The notes: generated by a model from the sequence alone, not told the origin. A stretch of 64,000 nucleotides of DNA from Agrostemma githago (GCA_958450325.1 OY288239.1:45927511-45991510); one strand, 5' to 3'. Numbered from the stretch's first letter, positions 35,051 through 45,488 are shown. A program made the numbers and translations.

Positions 35051-36910
35051 TTAAGGTGGCATCAAAATTGGCGGAGCAGACAGAATTTCCTTGATCTTGT
35101 CGAAAGCAGCTTGGCACTTGTCGTCCCATAGTATCCGTTCCCCTATTTTCAGTTTCTTGAAAATTGGTTCACACACTATGGTCAGTTTGGAAATGAATCG
35201 ACTAATATACTGGAATTTCCCGAGAAATCCCCTTATTTCTTTTTCGGTTTTAGGAGCTTGCATCTCGGTAATGGCTTTGATTTTAGCTGGGTCGACCTCG
35301 ATACCTCGTTGGCTAACGATATGACCCAGTAATTTGCCTGATGTTACCCCAAAACTGCACTTTTGAGGGTTTAGCCTCATGTTGTATTTGCGCAATCGGG
35401 TGAAAAATTTCCTTAGGGCGGTGATGTGACCGTCTCGTTCTTTGGATTTGACGATCATGTCGTCTACATAGACCTCTACCTCTTTATGCATCATGTCATG
35501 TAGTAGAGTGGTAGCGGTCCTTTGGTATGTGGCCCCGGCATTAATGAGACCGAACGACATGACGGTGTAGCAGTAAGTACCCCAAGGTGTAGTGAAGGTA
35601 GTCTTACTCATGTCTTCTTCCGCCATTTTGATTTGATTATATCCGGCATACCCGTCCATGAATGATAGAAGGGCATGATCGGCCGTATTATCCACCAGTA
35701 TGTCGATGTGTGTTAACGGAAAATCATCCTTCGGGCTTGCCTTGTTAAGATCCCGAAAATCTACACATACCCGCACCTTACCGTCCTTTTTAGGAACCGG
35801 CACGATGTTTGCAACCCAGTCCGGATACTCGGACACTTGTATGAAGCCGGCTTTGAACTGTTTGTCGACTTCTTCTTTTACCTTGAGAGACCACTCGGGC
35901 CTCATTCGGCGAAGCTTCTGCTTGACCGGTTTGCACCCGTCTTTGATAGGTATGCGGTGCTCGGCTATTTCCCGGTCTATCCCCGGCATGTCCTTGTAGG
36001 AGCACGCGAAGACATCTTTGAATTCTTGGAGGAGGTTTATAAACTGTTGTTTCTCCTCGGGATCTAAAGATAAACCTATCTTAAGTATCTGAGGCTCTAA
36101 GTTTGTTCCCACATTTATGGACTCGGTCTCTTCAATTACCGGATTCCGGGATTCCCTTTGCTCTAGTTGCTCGATCAGATGTGGAGGTAGGGGTACCTGT
36201 TCGTTGGATTTCTCAATGTCATAGCATAAAGCATTTTTGAAAGCAGAATTTAAAAGAGACAAGTCGTAAGCAGAACGGTTGTTATTATTGATTGAAAATT
36301 TGGAAAACAGCTCAAAGAGAGAAGCCATCTGATCATTGGTCAGTGGCGGAATTGGTAAGGCACTCGGGACAGACCCCGAAGTGCCCGCAGCAGGAATGAT
36401 AGAAGGGAGAGGGGTTACAGGAGTGACTCTAGCACCGACTTTCCTAGACTCGACCTCAGACTCAGACTCGGACTCCGACTCAGACTCGGACTCAGACTCA
36501 GGCATGTCCCCCTCCCCGGTGACCAGCTTGTAGATCTTTCCTTGACTGTCAGTCCACTTGACAGTCTTCCTCCAGGCCCTGTTTCCCGTCTCGGAGCCAA
36601 CATCCGAGATCAGCTTGGTCGGGTCAAACCTGTTGCTGCGGAGAATCAGGTTGACCAAGTCTTCTTTTGGAGTCGGGGCTATGGTGTCTTCCCCGAAGAG
36701 CAGCCCTAGCGCGGTCTCAGCGTCATCAGCTCCATCGGACTGGATGAGGGCGAACACCTCATCCGGGATGTAGTTGCAGTCCCGGGTCGAGTGGGTCCCG
36801 AGGTGTGTAGCATTGGGTTGGTATAGTCCAACCTGGATAGCCCCGAACACGGGTGTGACAAAGTAGTCAGACAACCGTGGGCTATAAGGGCTCAAGTGGA
36901 TACCCTTCAT
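35051..36910 (-). CDS. A1 pol, first part: linker and reverse transcriptase
   Basis: 619 codons. The first ~310 residues are a linker between protease and RT with a Ser/Glu repeat (about 140-158) and a stretch of unknown function that C also keeps. RT spans about 330-600: VCVDFRDLNKASPKDDFPL, LSFMDGYAGYNQIKM, the catalytic YVDDMIVKS (about 481), LGHIVSQRGIEVDP and IRGFLGKFQYISRFI. All are as expected for a Ty3/gypsy RT. The ORF ends at TAA (35051-35053), which in C is a Gln codon (CAA), so this is a nonsense change inside one polyprotein. The first ATG is internal to the original reading frame: a one-base shift near 36950 separates it from the upstream part. Confidence 0.93.
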   Translation of the reverse strand: MKGIHLSPYSPRLSDYFVTPVFGAIQVGLYQPNATHLGTHSTRDCNYIPDEVFALIQSDGADDAETALGLLFGEDTIAPTPKEDLVNLILRSNRFDPTKLISDVGSETGNRAWRKTVKWTDSQGKIYKLVTGEGDMPESESESESESESESEVESRKVGARVTPVTPLPSIIPAAGTSGSVPSALPIPPLTNDQMASLFELFSKFSINNNNRSAYDLSLLNSAFKNALCYDIEKSNEQVPLPPHLIEQLEQRESRNPVIEETESINVGTNLEPQILKIGLSLDPEEKQQFINLLQEFKDVFACSYKDMPGIDREIAEHRIPIKDGCKPVKQKLRRMRPEWSLKVKEEVDKQFKAGFIQVSEYPDWVANIVPVPKKDGKVRVCVDFRDLNKASPKDDFPLTHIDILVDNTADHALLSFMDGYAGYNQIKMAEEDMSKTTFTTPWGTYCYTVMSFGLINAGATYQRTATTLLHDMMHKEVEVYVDDMIVKSKERDGHITALRKFFTRLRKYNMRLNPQKCSFGVTSGKLLGHIVSQRGIEVDPAKIKAITEMQAPKTEKEIRGFLGKFQYISRFISKLTIVCEPIFKKLKIGERILWDDKCQAAFDKIKEILSAPPILMPP

Positions 36911-37284
36911 GATGTTGCAGGCCTTTTCGATTCCTGCTCGGACAACGTTCCCGGAGTGGCGGCATAGCCAAGGCCGAAGTGGGAGTCTTCATCCTTAAGG
37001 ACCTCAATGATCTTTCCAGCTGGAAAGTCGGGTCGAGAGGTAGCCCCCGGAAGGTACCCTAGGTTTTGGAGCATCGTGTCAATGTTCGTGGTGAAGTAAG
37101 GCCTAAAAAGGTACTCTTCCTCGATCATCCCCACAAAGTCGAACCCCCAGAGGTCCGTGCGACCCGTGGCATTACAGCTAGCCACGGTCATTGGGGTTGC
37201 CTCCAGAGTAATAACATCGTTGAGCAGAGGCATTTTGATCTTTCGTGGAGGGTGGAGGATACCGCCTTGACCGCGTGGATCCAC
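36907..37284 (-). CDS. A1 protease-RT linker, out-of-frame piece
   Basis: Codes NDVITLEATPMTV, GFDFVGMIEEEYLFRPY and NLGYLPGATSRPDFPAGKI, aligned with C 58780-59080. It belongs to the same polyprotein but is displaced by single-base shifts near 37250 and 36950. Its ATG is not a real start. Confidence 0.85.
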   Translation of the reverse strand: MDPRGQGGILHPPRKIKMPLLNDVITLEATPMTVASCNATGRTDLWGFDFVGMIEEEYLFRPYFTTNIDTMLQNLGYLPGATSRPDFPAGKIIEVLKDEDSHFGLGYAATPGTLSEQESKRPATS

Positions 37285-38444
37285 GGCCTTCCTAGGAGCA
37301 AGTTGAAAGATGAGGTGACATCGATCACCTGAAATTCGAGCTCCTTTTCTATTGGGCCCGTTATGATGGTCAGCTTCACGGCCCCAGATACCGTCTTTGG
37401 ACTCCCATCAAAGGCTTGGATGGTTTGAGCCGTCGAGATATAGTCAGCCTCGCTAATGCCGGGGGCTTTGGCGGTCCTTAAGGGAAGGACGTTCACGGCT
37501 GACCCGTCATCGACTAGGGTCATCGGGAGGTATTTTCCTCGGCAGATCACTGTAATGTAGAGGGCCAGATTATGAGCGGCCCCGAACGGTGGCAGGTCGG
37601 CTTCAGAAAAAGTGATCATTGGGCCTCCTTCCTTGGCCTTACCCTTTAGGTGGGGTAGGATCGTGGCTACCATTTCAGCAGGGGTAGCCAAAGAGTCGAT
37701 CTTGACTTGATCGAGAGCCTTTTTAAGTGCTTCTCGATGTTCTTGAGAGCTAACCAGGAGTTGCCATATAGTGAGGTCAACTCGGGTCTTCTTCAGTTGC
37801 TTCACAATAGCCGTTTCAGCGGTCGGCTCCTCAGGGGCAACTTCCTTCCCGAGTGAATCGGTGATGGTTGCCGGGATGGGGGTGTCCCTAGTGCTTGTGG
37901 CTAAATAGGGACGACCAAGGTTGTTGCTGGCTAGGACTCGAGTTTTGGCCTCGCGAATCTGTTCAGGGGTGATGGGAACGGTTTCCCCTTTAGCGAGGTA
38001 GACATCATCCTCGTCATCAAACCAGATCCCGTTCACTTGCGGGATAAATGGAGAGATAAGGTGAGAGCAATCAATCACCTCCCCGGCAAAGATGGCATGG
38101 GAGCTGAAAGGGTTCTCCTTGTTGCTTGGCTTATCTCCGGGTAGCGGGATTTTACCGCTTTCGATCAAGTCCTGGATCAGGTGCTTCAGCTTCCAGCACT
38201 TTTCGGTATCATACCCATTGCCCCGGTGATATTGGCAATAGGCCTGAGCATTGTAGTTCTTAGAGCGTCGTTCGACCGGAACTTCAGGAGTTGGGCCTAT
38301 CGGTTGGATTAGGCCTTTGGAGGACAGCCTTTGTAAGGCATAAGTATAGGTGGTACCTATATCAGTGAAAACCCGAGGTGGGGTGTTCTTTTTGGACGGG
38401 GCATCTAGTAGATTAACCGCGTCAAAAATGCTACGAGTCGCAGC
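37188..38444 (-). CDS. A1 gag C-terminus (zinc knuckle) and aspartic protease
   Basis: In frame with gag but after its stop. Upstream of the ATG at 38168 the frame is open back to 38444 and codes AYCQYHRGNGYDTEKCWKL, the C-x2-H-x4-H-x4-C knuckle in which the second His (kept in C as GNGHDTEKC) is Tyr. Then IESGKIPLPGDKPSN and the retropepsin domain: YLPMTLVDDGSAVNVLPL holds the active-site Asp, followed by IQAFDGSPK and FNLLLGRPWIHAV. A one-base shift near 37250 ends the frame shortly after the protease. The protease would process the polyprotein in the particle. Confidence 0.9.
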   Translation of the reverse strand, partial: AATRSIFDAVNLLDAPSKKNTPPRVFTDIGTTYTYALQRLSSKGLIQPIGPTPEVPVERRSKNYNAQAYCQYHRGNGYDTEKCWKLKHLIQDLIESGKIPLPGDKPSNKENPFSSHAIFAGEVIDCSHLISPFIPQVNGIWFDDEDDVYLAKGETVPITPEQIREAKTRVLASNNLGRPYLATSTRDTPIPATITDSLGKEVAPEEPTAETAIVKQLKKTRVDLTIWQLLVSSQEHREALKKALDQVKIDSLATPAEMVATILPHLKGKAKEGGPMITFSEADLPPFGAAHNLALYITVICRGKYLPMTLVDDGSAVNVLPLRTAKAPGISEADYISTAQTIQAFDGSPKTVSGAVKLTIITGPIEKELEFQVIDVTSSFNLLLGRPWIHAVKAVSSTLHERSKCLCSTMLLLWRQPQ

Positions 38445-39278
38445 TTAGGGCTTAGTGGTGGAGGAAGAAGCCCCTTGATACCCTTTGCTAGCGGCCTTAG
38501 TGAGGCCTTCTAGTCTCAGGTCGTCTTCGATCCTCATACCCATTTCAGTAAGGGTGGTGAAATTGGGTATGACAGCGTACCGGAGATGAACCCGGTATGA
38601 GGGGAGGAGGTTCTTGACAAAGGCCTCCACTAAAATCTTCTCATTGGGCTTATCAACCAGTTTCACGCTCTCGGCCCTCCAGCGTTGAAGGTATTTAGTA
38701 AACCCTTCCTTCGGCTCTTGGGCCATAACCTCCAGAGATCGCATTGTGGTTTGGATCTCGGTGTTGTCAGCATAGTTCCGAGCGAACTCGGTGGCCACAT
38801 CATCCCATGTAGGGTATTTTTTCGGGTCTAGCCTATAGTACCAGGCCCATGGGTGCTTTTCAAGAGATGCAGCAAAGAGGTTCTTGAACATGGACGAATC
38901 CACTCCTTTGATGGCCATGAATTCCTTGAAGGCCCGTACATGTAGTAACGGGTCTTCAGTTCCCTCGAACATGGGCAAGCCCGTAAGGTTCAGGTTTGCG
39001 GGCAGCTTGTCACTCACCGTGGAGTACTCTCGGCTATTCTCCCGGTGGATATTGTTACTCCCAGTCAAATGGACTTGTTCTTCTAGTCGGCGTACTGCGC
39101 TAACCAGTTCAGCTATGGGCCCAGTAGTCTCGACATTAGGAGCCCTTTGCTCCCCTATAGCTAGGCGAGCAACAATGGCCACTTGACCAGCCCTCATTTC
39201 AGTCAGTTGGTCTTCGATATCGGTTTGCTTCGCGACCATGGCGTCCAGAGAGGTTTGTAGGCTATTCAAAGTAGCCAT
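38445..39278 (-). CDS. A1 gag (capsid)
   Basis: 277 codons from a plausible start (MATLNSLQTSLDAMVAKQ). Residues 1-80 are helical and charged; about 95-230 form the Retrotrans_gag core: LPMFEGTEDPLLHVRAF, HPWAWYYRLDPKKYPTWDDV, TTMRSLEVMAQEPKEGF and YLQRWRAESVKLVDKP. It ends at a TAA where C continues in frame to the zinc knuckle, so this is a premature stop rather than a gag-pol boundary. Gag would build the cytoplasmic particle in which the element RNA is packaged. Confidence 0.92.
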   Translation of the reverse strand: MATLNSLQTSLDAMVAKQTDIEDQLTEMRAGQVAIVARLAIGEQRAPNVETTGPIAELVSAVRRLEEQVHLTGSNNIHRENSREYSTVSDKLPANLNLTGLPMFEGTEDPLLHVRAFKEFMAIKGVDSSMFKNLFAASLEKHPWAWYYRLDPKKYPTWDDVATEFARNYADNTEIQTTMRSLEVMAQEPKEGFTKYLQRWRAESVKLVDKPNEKILVEAFVKNLLPSYRVHLRYAVIPNFTTLTEMGMRIEDDLRLEGLTKAASKGYQGASSSTTKP

Positions 39279-40436
39279 CCTTCGAGCGTGTCTAGTTGCT
39301 GGCGGCCTGTCTGTAAGAACACCGCGTAATCAGAAGCCGAACCCAGATCTTGGAAAAAGGAAGGAAAAGTAAATCCCGAGCGACACTAGAAAGGAAGACC
39401 TAAGGACTCGAGAAAGACATCTAGACGGATGACTCGATGGGTGGTATAACTTCCTTAGGATTTTGGCTTTGTGGGCCTAATCCCGTTCGAAGGAAGGTCC
39501 ACGTGAGACTTTTCCCCAGACTTTCGACTCGAGTGTATGGACGGACTTTCCTTTGTAGGGGTATGCCCTACGCGGGTTGGTCGTGCCTTGACAGATAAGG
39601 CGGACTCGGGAAAGGGGGGAAACTCGCGATATAGGATCGGCGGAGTTTCGACGCTATAGACCTTTGACATACTATGCAAAGACCCGACACACGGCTAGAC
39701 GGTAGGTCCTATAATGAGGAAGGTTCACTAGGAAAGTTGGATGTTTGAAATTTGAATATAAAGTGGATGAATTTCCGAGAGTTCGAAAATTGAAAACAAA
39801 ATTTCGAAAACCAAGATTAGAATTTTGAAAATTCAGAAAATCGGAATGGTGTTGGACATTCGAGAATTAAAACGGGCAGCATGCCGACTAGAGAAAAGGA
39901 CATTTTGAGTCAAATCGTTGATCCTAAATTTCGGCGGCATTCCGAGTTTTAAAAATTGGATATTTTGAAAAGACGGGTCCCGAAACGGACAGCGTTTCGG
40001 GTTTTTCAAAGTTTGGGTGTTTTTGGAAAGATGCATTTTTGAAATGACGGTTTTTTGAAAAATGACACGGAAACCAAGTAGCATGTAGTCAAACGAGCAT
40101 TATAACGACGCTTATGTATGCTTTACACTAAGTCTCGGTCGGTCAAAGTAGGGTCTATACCAACAACGATAGCATTCTCACGAAACGGGACGGACTTCCT
40201 AGCCGATTTGGAACTAGGACCTGCCGTAAAACCCCGGTGAGTTCCGCCATCGAAGTCTTTAGTGCACCCATGTAGGAATGCACCGTGGTATAGTGGGACG
40301 TCGGTCATAAGTAACCGGCCCGGGCAAAATTTGGGTTATGCATGAATCATTAAATTAATGCGCGCACACTAATATTCGAACGATTTCTCTTCGAGTCTCA
40401 CCCTAGGAACCCCGGTGACATGTGGTACATCAGGTA
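39279..40436. other. 5' leader of A1
   Basis: Untranslated leader, homologous to 26785-28581 (A2) and to 55795-56776 (C, reversed). It contains a purine-rich TTTGAAAAT-type tract (about 39745-40060) and a 390-bp block next to the primer site (40065-40436) that is almost identical in A2. A candidate region for packaging or dimerisation signals, by position only. Confidence 0.75.
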
Positions 40437-40454
40437 TCCCCAGCGGAGTCGCCA
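40437..40454 (-). promoter_or_regulatory. primer-binding site of A (tRNA-Arg type)
   Basis: Minus-strand TGGCGACTCCGCTGGGGA, three bases inside the 5' LTR. The complement fits the acceptor end of plant tRNA-Arg (5' end GACTCCG), as in Ogre elements. Confidence 0.88.
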
Positions 40455-41539
40455 AATTGTGGACATGACGTAGGTCCACCCCGACGCGGCCACGCGCGAG
40501 TTTGGGTAGGCGAATGAATCTCGTGGTGAGATTGTTCTCGGGTTCGAAATTTAAGTCAAAGTTGGAGTCGCCACTGAATTTATGGTAATTCGGAACCATT
40601 CGAGCCCACTCTATGTCGTCATGGGCTATACACAAAGTACGGCCCACTTCGATTTCAGAGTTTATGGGGCCCGTCCCTTTGCATTGCGATACCGATACCA
40701 TCTACACCGGTATCGTGTAAAGAATGACTCTCGTGCGCCAACGGTTTCGGGCATCCGGAAACCGAGGTTCTGAGTAAGGGGTGAGGGTACGTGTTGGGAA
40801 GCCCACTAAGGACACCCAACCCCGCCCTCACAATGGCGGCCTCTACTAAGACATCGTTCGTGTTCGTGTACGCGCGCTAGTGAAACGACTAAATGATATG
40901 CAAACAACATTTTCGGCTAAGCATGCGAATTATTGGTTAACTACGTCATTTTAATGCATCTTGATTCACGTCAAAGTGATTTAGCATGTGATGTTCATTT
41001 AAGGCAATAAATGGAAAACATCGAAAATAGAAAACTCGTAAATAAATTACAAATTACACGGGCGGAATACAACCCGGAATTCACAATACAACGAGCAATA
41101 AAATAGAATAATCGAATAGGAAATGGTAAACGTTAACTAGAAACGGACCCGTATATAATAAATATAAACTAGACCGTAAGTTGTGCAAACGGACGAACTT
41201 CGATTAAATACACATTATATTGTGTATTAAACGGAGGACGGAGATATGGAACCTAGACGTGGTGCTAGCCCGATCCCGAATCTCGATGCCTTGTCCCGAC
41301 TTATCACATCGAGGAATAGAGTCTAAATTAATCATGTGTCGGATACGACTAAAGAGTCGTCGACACAAGATTAATAGTGCGAGACCGTCGATCAAAGTCA
41401 TTTTAAGTGATATGATATGCATGAGTTTTGAAAAATAGGATCACGTGATTGACTTTACACGTGTCGACTAAAAGTCGTAAAAAAATGACGAGGCTCGAAT
41501 GTTGCATTAAAGCTCTCGGATTACTAGGCTACAGGACTC

Positions 41540-41646
41540 ACTCGATCTAGTCATGGCATGGACTCGATCGAGTGCACACTCGAAGCCGCTACTGCCCAGT
41601 TTTTGGGGTCCAACTCGATCGAGTGGCCCATGGCACTCGATCGAGT
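41540..41646. promoter_or_regulatory. palindrome-pair array, downstream group, right LTR of A
   Basis: Copies at 41540 (one base changed), 41562, 41613 and 41635; partners 22 bp apart, pairs 73 bp apart, as in the left LTR. Confidence 0.65.
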
Positions 41647-42290
41647 GCCCCCTGTACGAGGCATGGCTTGTTTCATTTTTATTTGTTTGAATTCAATAAT
41701 TGACCGAGTTAAATAAAAATATTGCATTATTTAAATTCAACTCGGTTCTCGATGTCATAAACGTGTATTATACGATTATAAGACCGTTATCGGGATTTTA
41801 TGAAATATGCTATTATGTGATTGAAAAGTTTGATTAATGACGAAATTATAGTCCTCCGCGTCACGACATCGATACTAATCCTAAAGGATTATATGATGTC
41901 AGTTTTCGCCTCAACGGATCTCGTACTAATCTTAGAAATGGAGTCTTACGCGTTCGACTATGAGCAATCACGATCGCGTTATGCCCTTGAGTACATTGGG
42001 GCGGCGCTCCTCGAAAGGGTGCCACCTCCGTCGTGACTCGTAAAGGGATTAAACGGACTTTGGATGATCGTCGTAGTCAAACGTGTTAAGATCCGAATTT
42101 TAATATTATATAAATATATATATATACACGGTATTAATATGTTAATGACGAAAGGATAAAAATTATTAAACGATAAAATTAAATGTTAGGTGTTAGATAC
42201 AATAAATAAAAAATGTTAGATTGCGATAAATAAAAGTGTTAGATTAGAGAGTTAGTATACACGAAATTAAAATGTTAGTGTTAGCGGTTA

Positions 42291-42342
<52 letters not shown>

Positions 42343-42687
42343 ATATATATACATAAAAACGTTAAAAAGAGAAGGGAGAAAAAGAAACGGGGTTTGATGA
42401 CACCCTCAACCTACATGCTTAAATGGCCTCGGAAACGAACTCGTAGTAGCGGCGTGTGCGCGGAAGTGTCGAGATATGTAGGGTGAGTTAGGGTGTGTTT
42501 GGTTAGGGAGAGGATGCTCTCGGGTCTTTGGCGAGTTTTGATTGTATGTGTATGTATGTAGAGAGGATGTGTATATGGTGAATGCTTAAAGGTGAAATGA
42601 TGGATGAAATTGTGAGGGTTTTTGAAGTAGTAATGGCTGAAAAGTATGATGGAAAAAAAGTTTCTTCAATGTGATGGGTTGATGGGG

Positions 42688-42695
42688 TATTTATA
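42688..42695 (-). promoter_or_regulatory. TATA box, right (5') LTR of A
   Basis: TATAAATA on the minus strand. As part of the 5' LTR this is the promoter that would drive A. Confidence 0.77.
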
Positions 42696-42718
42696 GGAGA
42701 ACCCCACGACCTAGGGTC

Positions 42719-42825
42719 ACTCGATCGAGTGGCCCTAGTGCACTCGGTCGAGTGCCTTTAAAAATGAATCTGGTCCGTTTTTTGAGGCTCCACTCGACCG
42801 AGTGGGTCAATCCACTCGATCGAGT
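42719..42825. promoter_or_regulatory. palindrome-pair array upstream of the TATA box, right LTR of A
   Basis: Copies at 42719 (centre AT), 42742 (GT), 42792 (AC) and 42814 (AT). Partners 22-23 bp apart, pairs 73 bp apart. The array starts 24 bp upstream of the TATA box in element sense. Confidence 0.68.
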
Positions 42826-43222
42826 GGATCAATTAGGATGAGATATTTTAGGAATGATTTGTTGACTTTTTTTTAATGATTTGGTTGTTGTGACTTGATT
42901 CATTTTGTGTATTTGGACATATTGTGAGGCTGGTTCGTCTCGGGATTCGACTTTGACCAGGTTTTGACTCGGTTGCTAAAAGACGGTTTTATTTCCGGTG
43001 ACGGTTTTGACCCAAATTACTCTCATTTTATTGGAAACGGCCCACTGGGCCTGGATTTGAGATCGGTTTTGAGAGATTTGCACTCCGCTAAATGCCCACG
43101 TCGGATACTATTGATTCCGAGTCCGTATTCGAGCGTATTAAGTCACGTTTACGTCCGATCATCATCGGGTGTTTTGTCAGGAACTGCTATAGACACTAGC
43201 AGGCAAAATGCGGGTGTCTACA

Positions 43223-43227
43223 AAAAC
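43223..43227. repeat. right TSD of element A (AAAAC)
   Basis: AAAAC, identical to 20232-20236; the LTR of C resumes at 43228. Confidence 0.92.
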
Positions 43228-43272
43228 CCATCTCGAGGTCCAAAACATTGGACCCGTGCAACCCAGCTGACC

Positions 43273-43355
43273 CACTCGATCGAGTGGGCCCTCGTTCAAG
43301 CCCGGATGCTGATGTTTGGGCCACTCGACCGAGTCAAGGGGCCACTCGGTCGAGT
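43273..43355. promoter_or_regulatory. palindromes upstream of the TATA box in the LTR of C
   Basis: ACTCGATCGAGT at 43273, ACTCGACCGAGT at 43323 and ACTCGGTCGAGT at 43344 (21 bp from its partner). The group ends 30 bp before the TATA box, the same arrangement as in A although the two LTRs are otherwise well diverged. Confidence 0.65.
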
Positions 43356-43384
43356 AACCCTAGACGGGGTACATGGGCAATACC

Positions 43385-43392
43385 TATATAAA
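43385..43392 (+). promoter_or_regulatory. TATA box in the LTR of C
   Basis: TATATAAA, followed by CACCCCCATTCACAACAC. In element sense it corresponds to the TATA boxes of A and B. Confidence 0.75.
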
Positions 43393-44473
43393 CACCCCCA
43401 TTCACAACACTTTGGACAACTTTTGACACATTGATTCAACCCTAACAATATTGCTCAACCCTAATTCAACCCCATTCTATACTAATCTACATCCAAACCC
43501 TAACCCTAGCGTTTAGGAATCCGAGCCCTATACACCACAACTTAACTTACATCTCGATACTCACGTGCAAGCCACACCTACGAGTCCCGTCCGAGAACAA
43601 GAACATGTAGGTTGAGGGTGCAAAACCCGCTTTCTTTCCTTCTCCTTTCTTTCTCGTCATCTTCCTCTTTTTATTTATTTATTTATTTATTTATTTCGAT
43701 GTCGCGTCCTAATATCGTTAATATCACTAGTATAATACATTAAAATACTTGTGAATTTGTGTCTAGTGTGAGTGATGGTGGGATAAGGAAACCCGAATAT
43801 ACAAGAGTATTGCACTCAGCGTTGCCGGTCGCTTATCCCATCACCCCGATCACTTGATTTTTAAAACAAGTCAACCTAAATAATAGTTTTTTTTTTTATT
43901 TTCGTTCGCACCATCATTCAATTGCATATCTCATCAATTCTAAAACCTTTTTTCAAAACAAGTACTTTTTTTAATAGGGGTCGAAACCCGTTGACGCGGA
44001 TCCGACATCACATAATCCCTAGGGATTCGTTACGATGTCGGAGAAGCCGAGGGAGTCAAGTCTTTCAATTCAAGTTAGGTGTCGATCCGTTAGACTCGAT
44101 ACCAACTCAATAGTTGGAGGTCGAATCTCAACGATCTAGTCAAATAATTTAACTGACACGATTTCTCGTTGATGCTAAAATAGACGTTATCTAATTCGAC
44201 AAGAATTAATACGACGTTATAAACGCGGAGGAAATTTATATCGTTTTGGTTAACTTAAAAACGACTTATAGCAACCTTTTTTTTATCTCGCTCTAATATC
44301 CGGCGTCGATTCAATAATCGCACGTTGGATATGACGAGTATCATACACACGAATCGAGCACAAATTAAGCAATATCTATGCCCGATTCAACAAACTCATC
44401 GAATCATCAAAATCAAAAGCAATTTCGAAACCAATAACGAGTTGCAAAACGAACCCTGGTTCGTACAGGGGGC

Positions 44474-44693
44474 ACTCGATCGAGTGCCTAGCCCACTCGG
44501 TCGAGTGGCACCCCAAAAATCAAAACAGAATGCTTTTTCGACCTCCACTCGGCCGAGTCTCGCAATGACTCGATCTAGTGGCAACGTACTCGGCCGAGTT
44601 GGTCAATAACTCGATCGAGTAGGGTCTAAAATACGGGACAAAAGCTTCTTCCGAGGACCACTCGGTCGAGTCCGTCAATGACTCGATCGAGTG
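44474..44693. promoter_or_regulatory. palindrome-pair array, downstream group, LTR of C
   Basis: Eight copies of ACTCG..CGAGT in four pairs: 44474/44495, 44547/44568 (last one altered), 44588/44609 and 44661/44682. Partners are always 21 bp apart. Pair starts are 73, 41 and 73 bp apart. Centres vary: AT, GT, GC. Confidence 0.68.
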
Positions 44694-45488
44694 GCCTTAT
44701 CACGATAAATACCGTGAGTCCTGTAGTGTCATTCGAGTCTCGTTATTACTTTTTATGACTTAGGTCAACGCGTGCCTAATCAATCACGTGAAACATCACT
44801 TCTCAAAACTTTGCATCATTCTATTTATGTCATTCCATATTATTCTGTATTATTCGCAACTCGTTATTATCCTTATACCGTTACTAACAAGTTTGTTACT
44901 TTTCTTGTTGATTTATTGTTTATTTTATTATACTAAAATGAACCTTCGCATGCTGAATTTAACTTCGACGTTAGAATTAGTTGCATTAAATTGACATAGA
45001 AACCCTTTCAATTTCATGCATGTTTAGGGAAAATAATGTTTGCATATCATATTCCCGTTCAACTAACGCGCGTATTAGAAAGTCTTTCGATATCTTAGTA
45101 GAGGCCGCCAATGTGCGGGCGGGGTTGGGTGTCCTTTGTGGTCTTCCCAACACGTACCCTCACCCCTTACTCAGAACCTCGGTTTCTGGATGCCCGAAAC
45201 CGTTGGCGCACGAGAGTCATTCAATACACGGTATCCGATAATGTCGGTATCGGTATCAAATACAAAGGGACGAGCCCAATAAACTCTGACATCGGAAATG
45301 GGCCGTATTTTGTATATGGCCCACTACGACATAGAGTGGGTTCGAATGGGCCCGAACTCCCTCAAAGTTCGGTGGCGATCCCACTTCTATTTAAATTTCA
45401 ATTCGATCCATTCTCATATGGAGATTCATTCGCCTCCCCAAACCCGCGCGTGGCCTCGTCGGGGTGGACCTATGTCATGTCCACAATT

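Larger units (their letters stand above)
20237..43222 (-). mobile_element. element A: 23-kb composite Tat-type element with three LTRs
   Basis: Minus strand, 22,986 bp, TSD AAAAC. In element sense: 5' LTR (43222-40458), primer site, leader, gag, protease, RT, RNase H, archaeal-type RNase H, integrase, hairpin, antisense ORF (unit A1); a truncated middle LTR (30988-28603) with its own primer site; leader, gag without zinc knuckle, non-coding module, hairpin, tandem repeat (unit A2); polypurine tract; 3' LTR (22959-20237). The outer LTRs are alike (roughly 25 substitutions over 2.7 kb by eye plus a few indels), while the middle LTR is much more diverged from both. Confidence 0.92.
40458..43222 (-). 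repeat. 5' LTR of A (2,765 bp)
   Basis: TGTGGACATG...GGTGTCTACA on the plus strand, close match to 20237-22959. It has a longer AAT run (about 42292-42340) and the complete promoter palindrome array. Confidence 0.95.
43228..45485 (+). repeat. 5' LTR of C, remaining 2,258 bp
   Basis: Continues the LTR begun at 19904 and ends TGTCCACA at 45485, before the primer site. The last ~400 bp match the reverse of the A LTR start (GTACCCTCACCCCTTACTCA, CGCGTGGCCTCGTCGGGG). Whole LTR about 2,591 bp. It includes a (TTTA)n run at about 43667-43696. Confidence 0.92.

Noticed and set aside
33767..36773. Several plus-strand frames of 60-130 codons opposite A1 pol
   Set aside because: They are shadows of the conserved pol frame, with no motif of their own.
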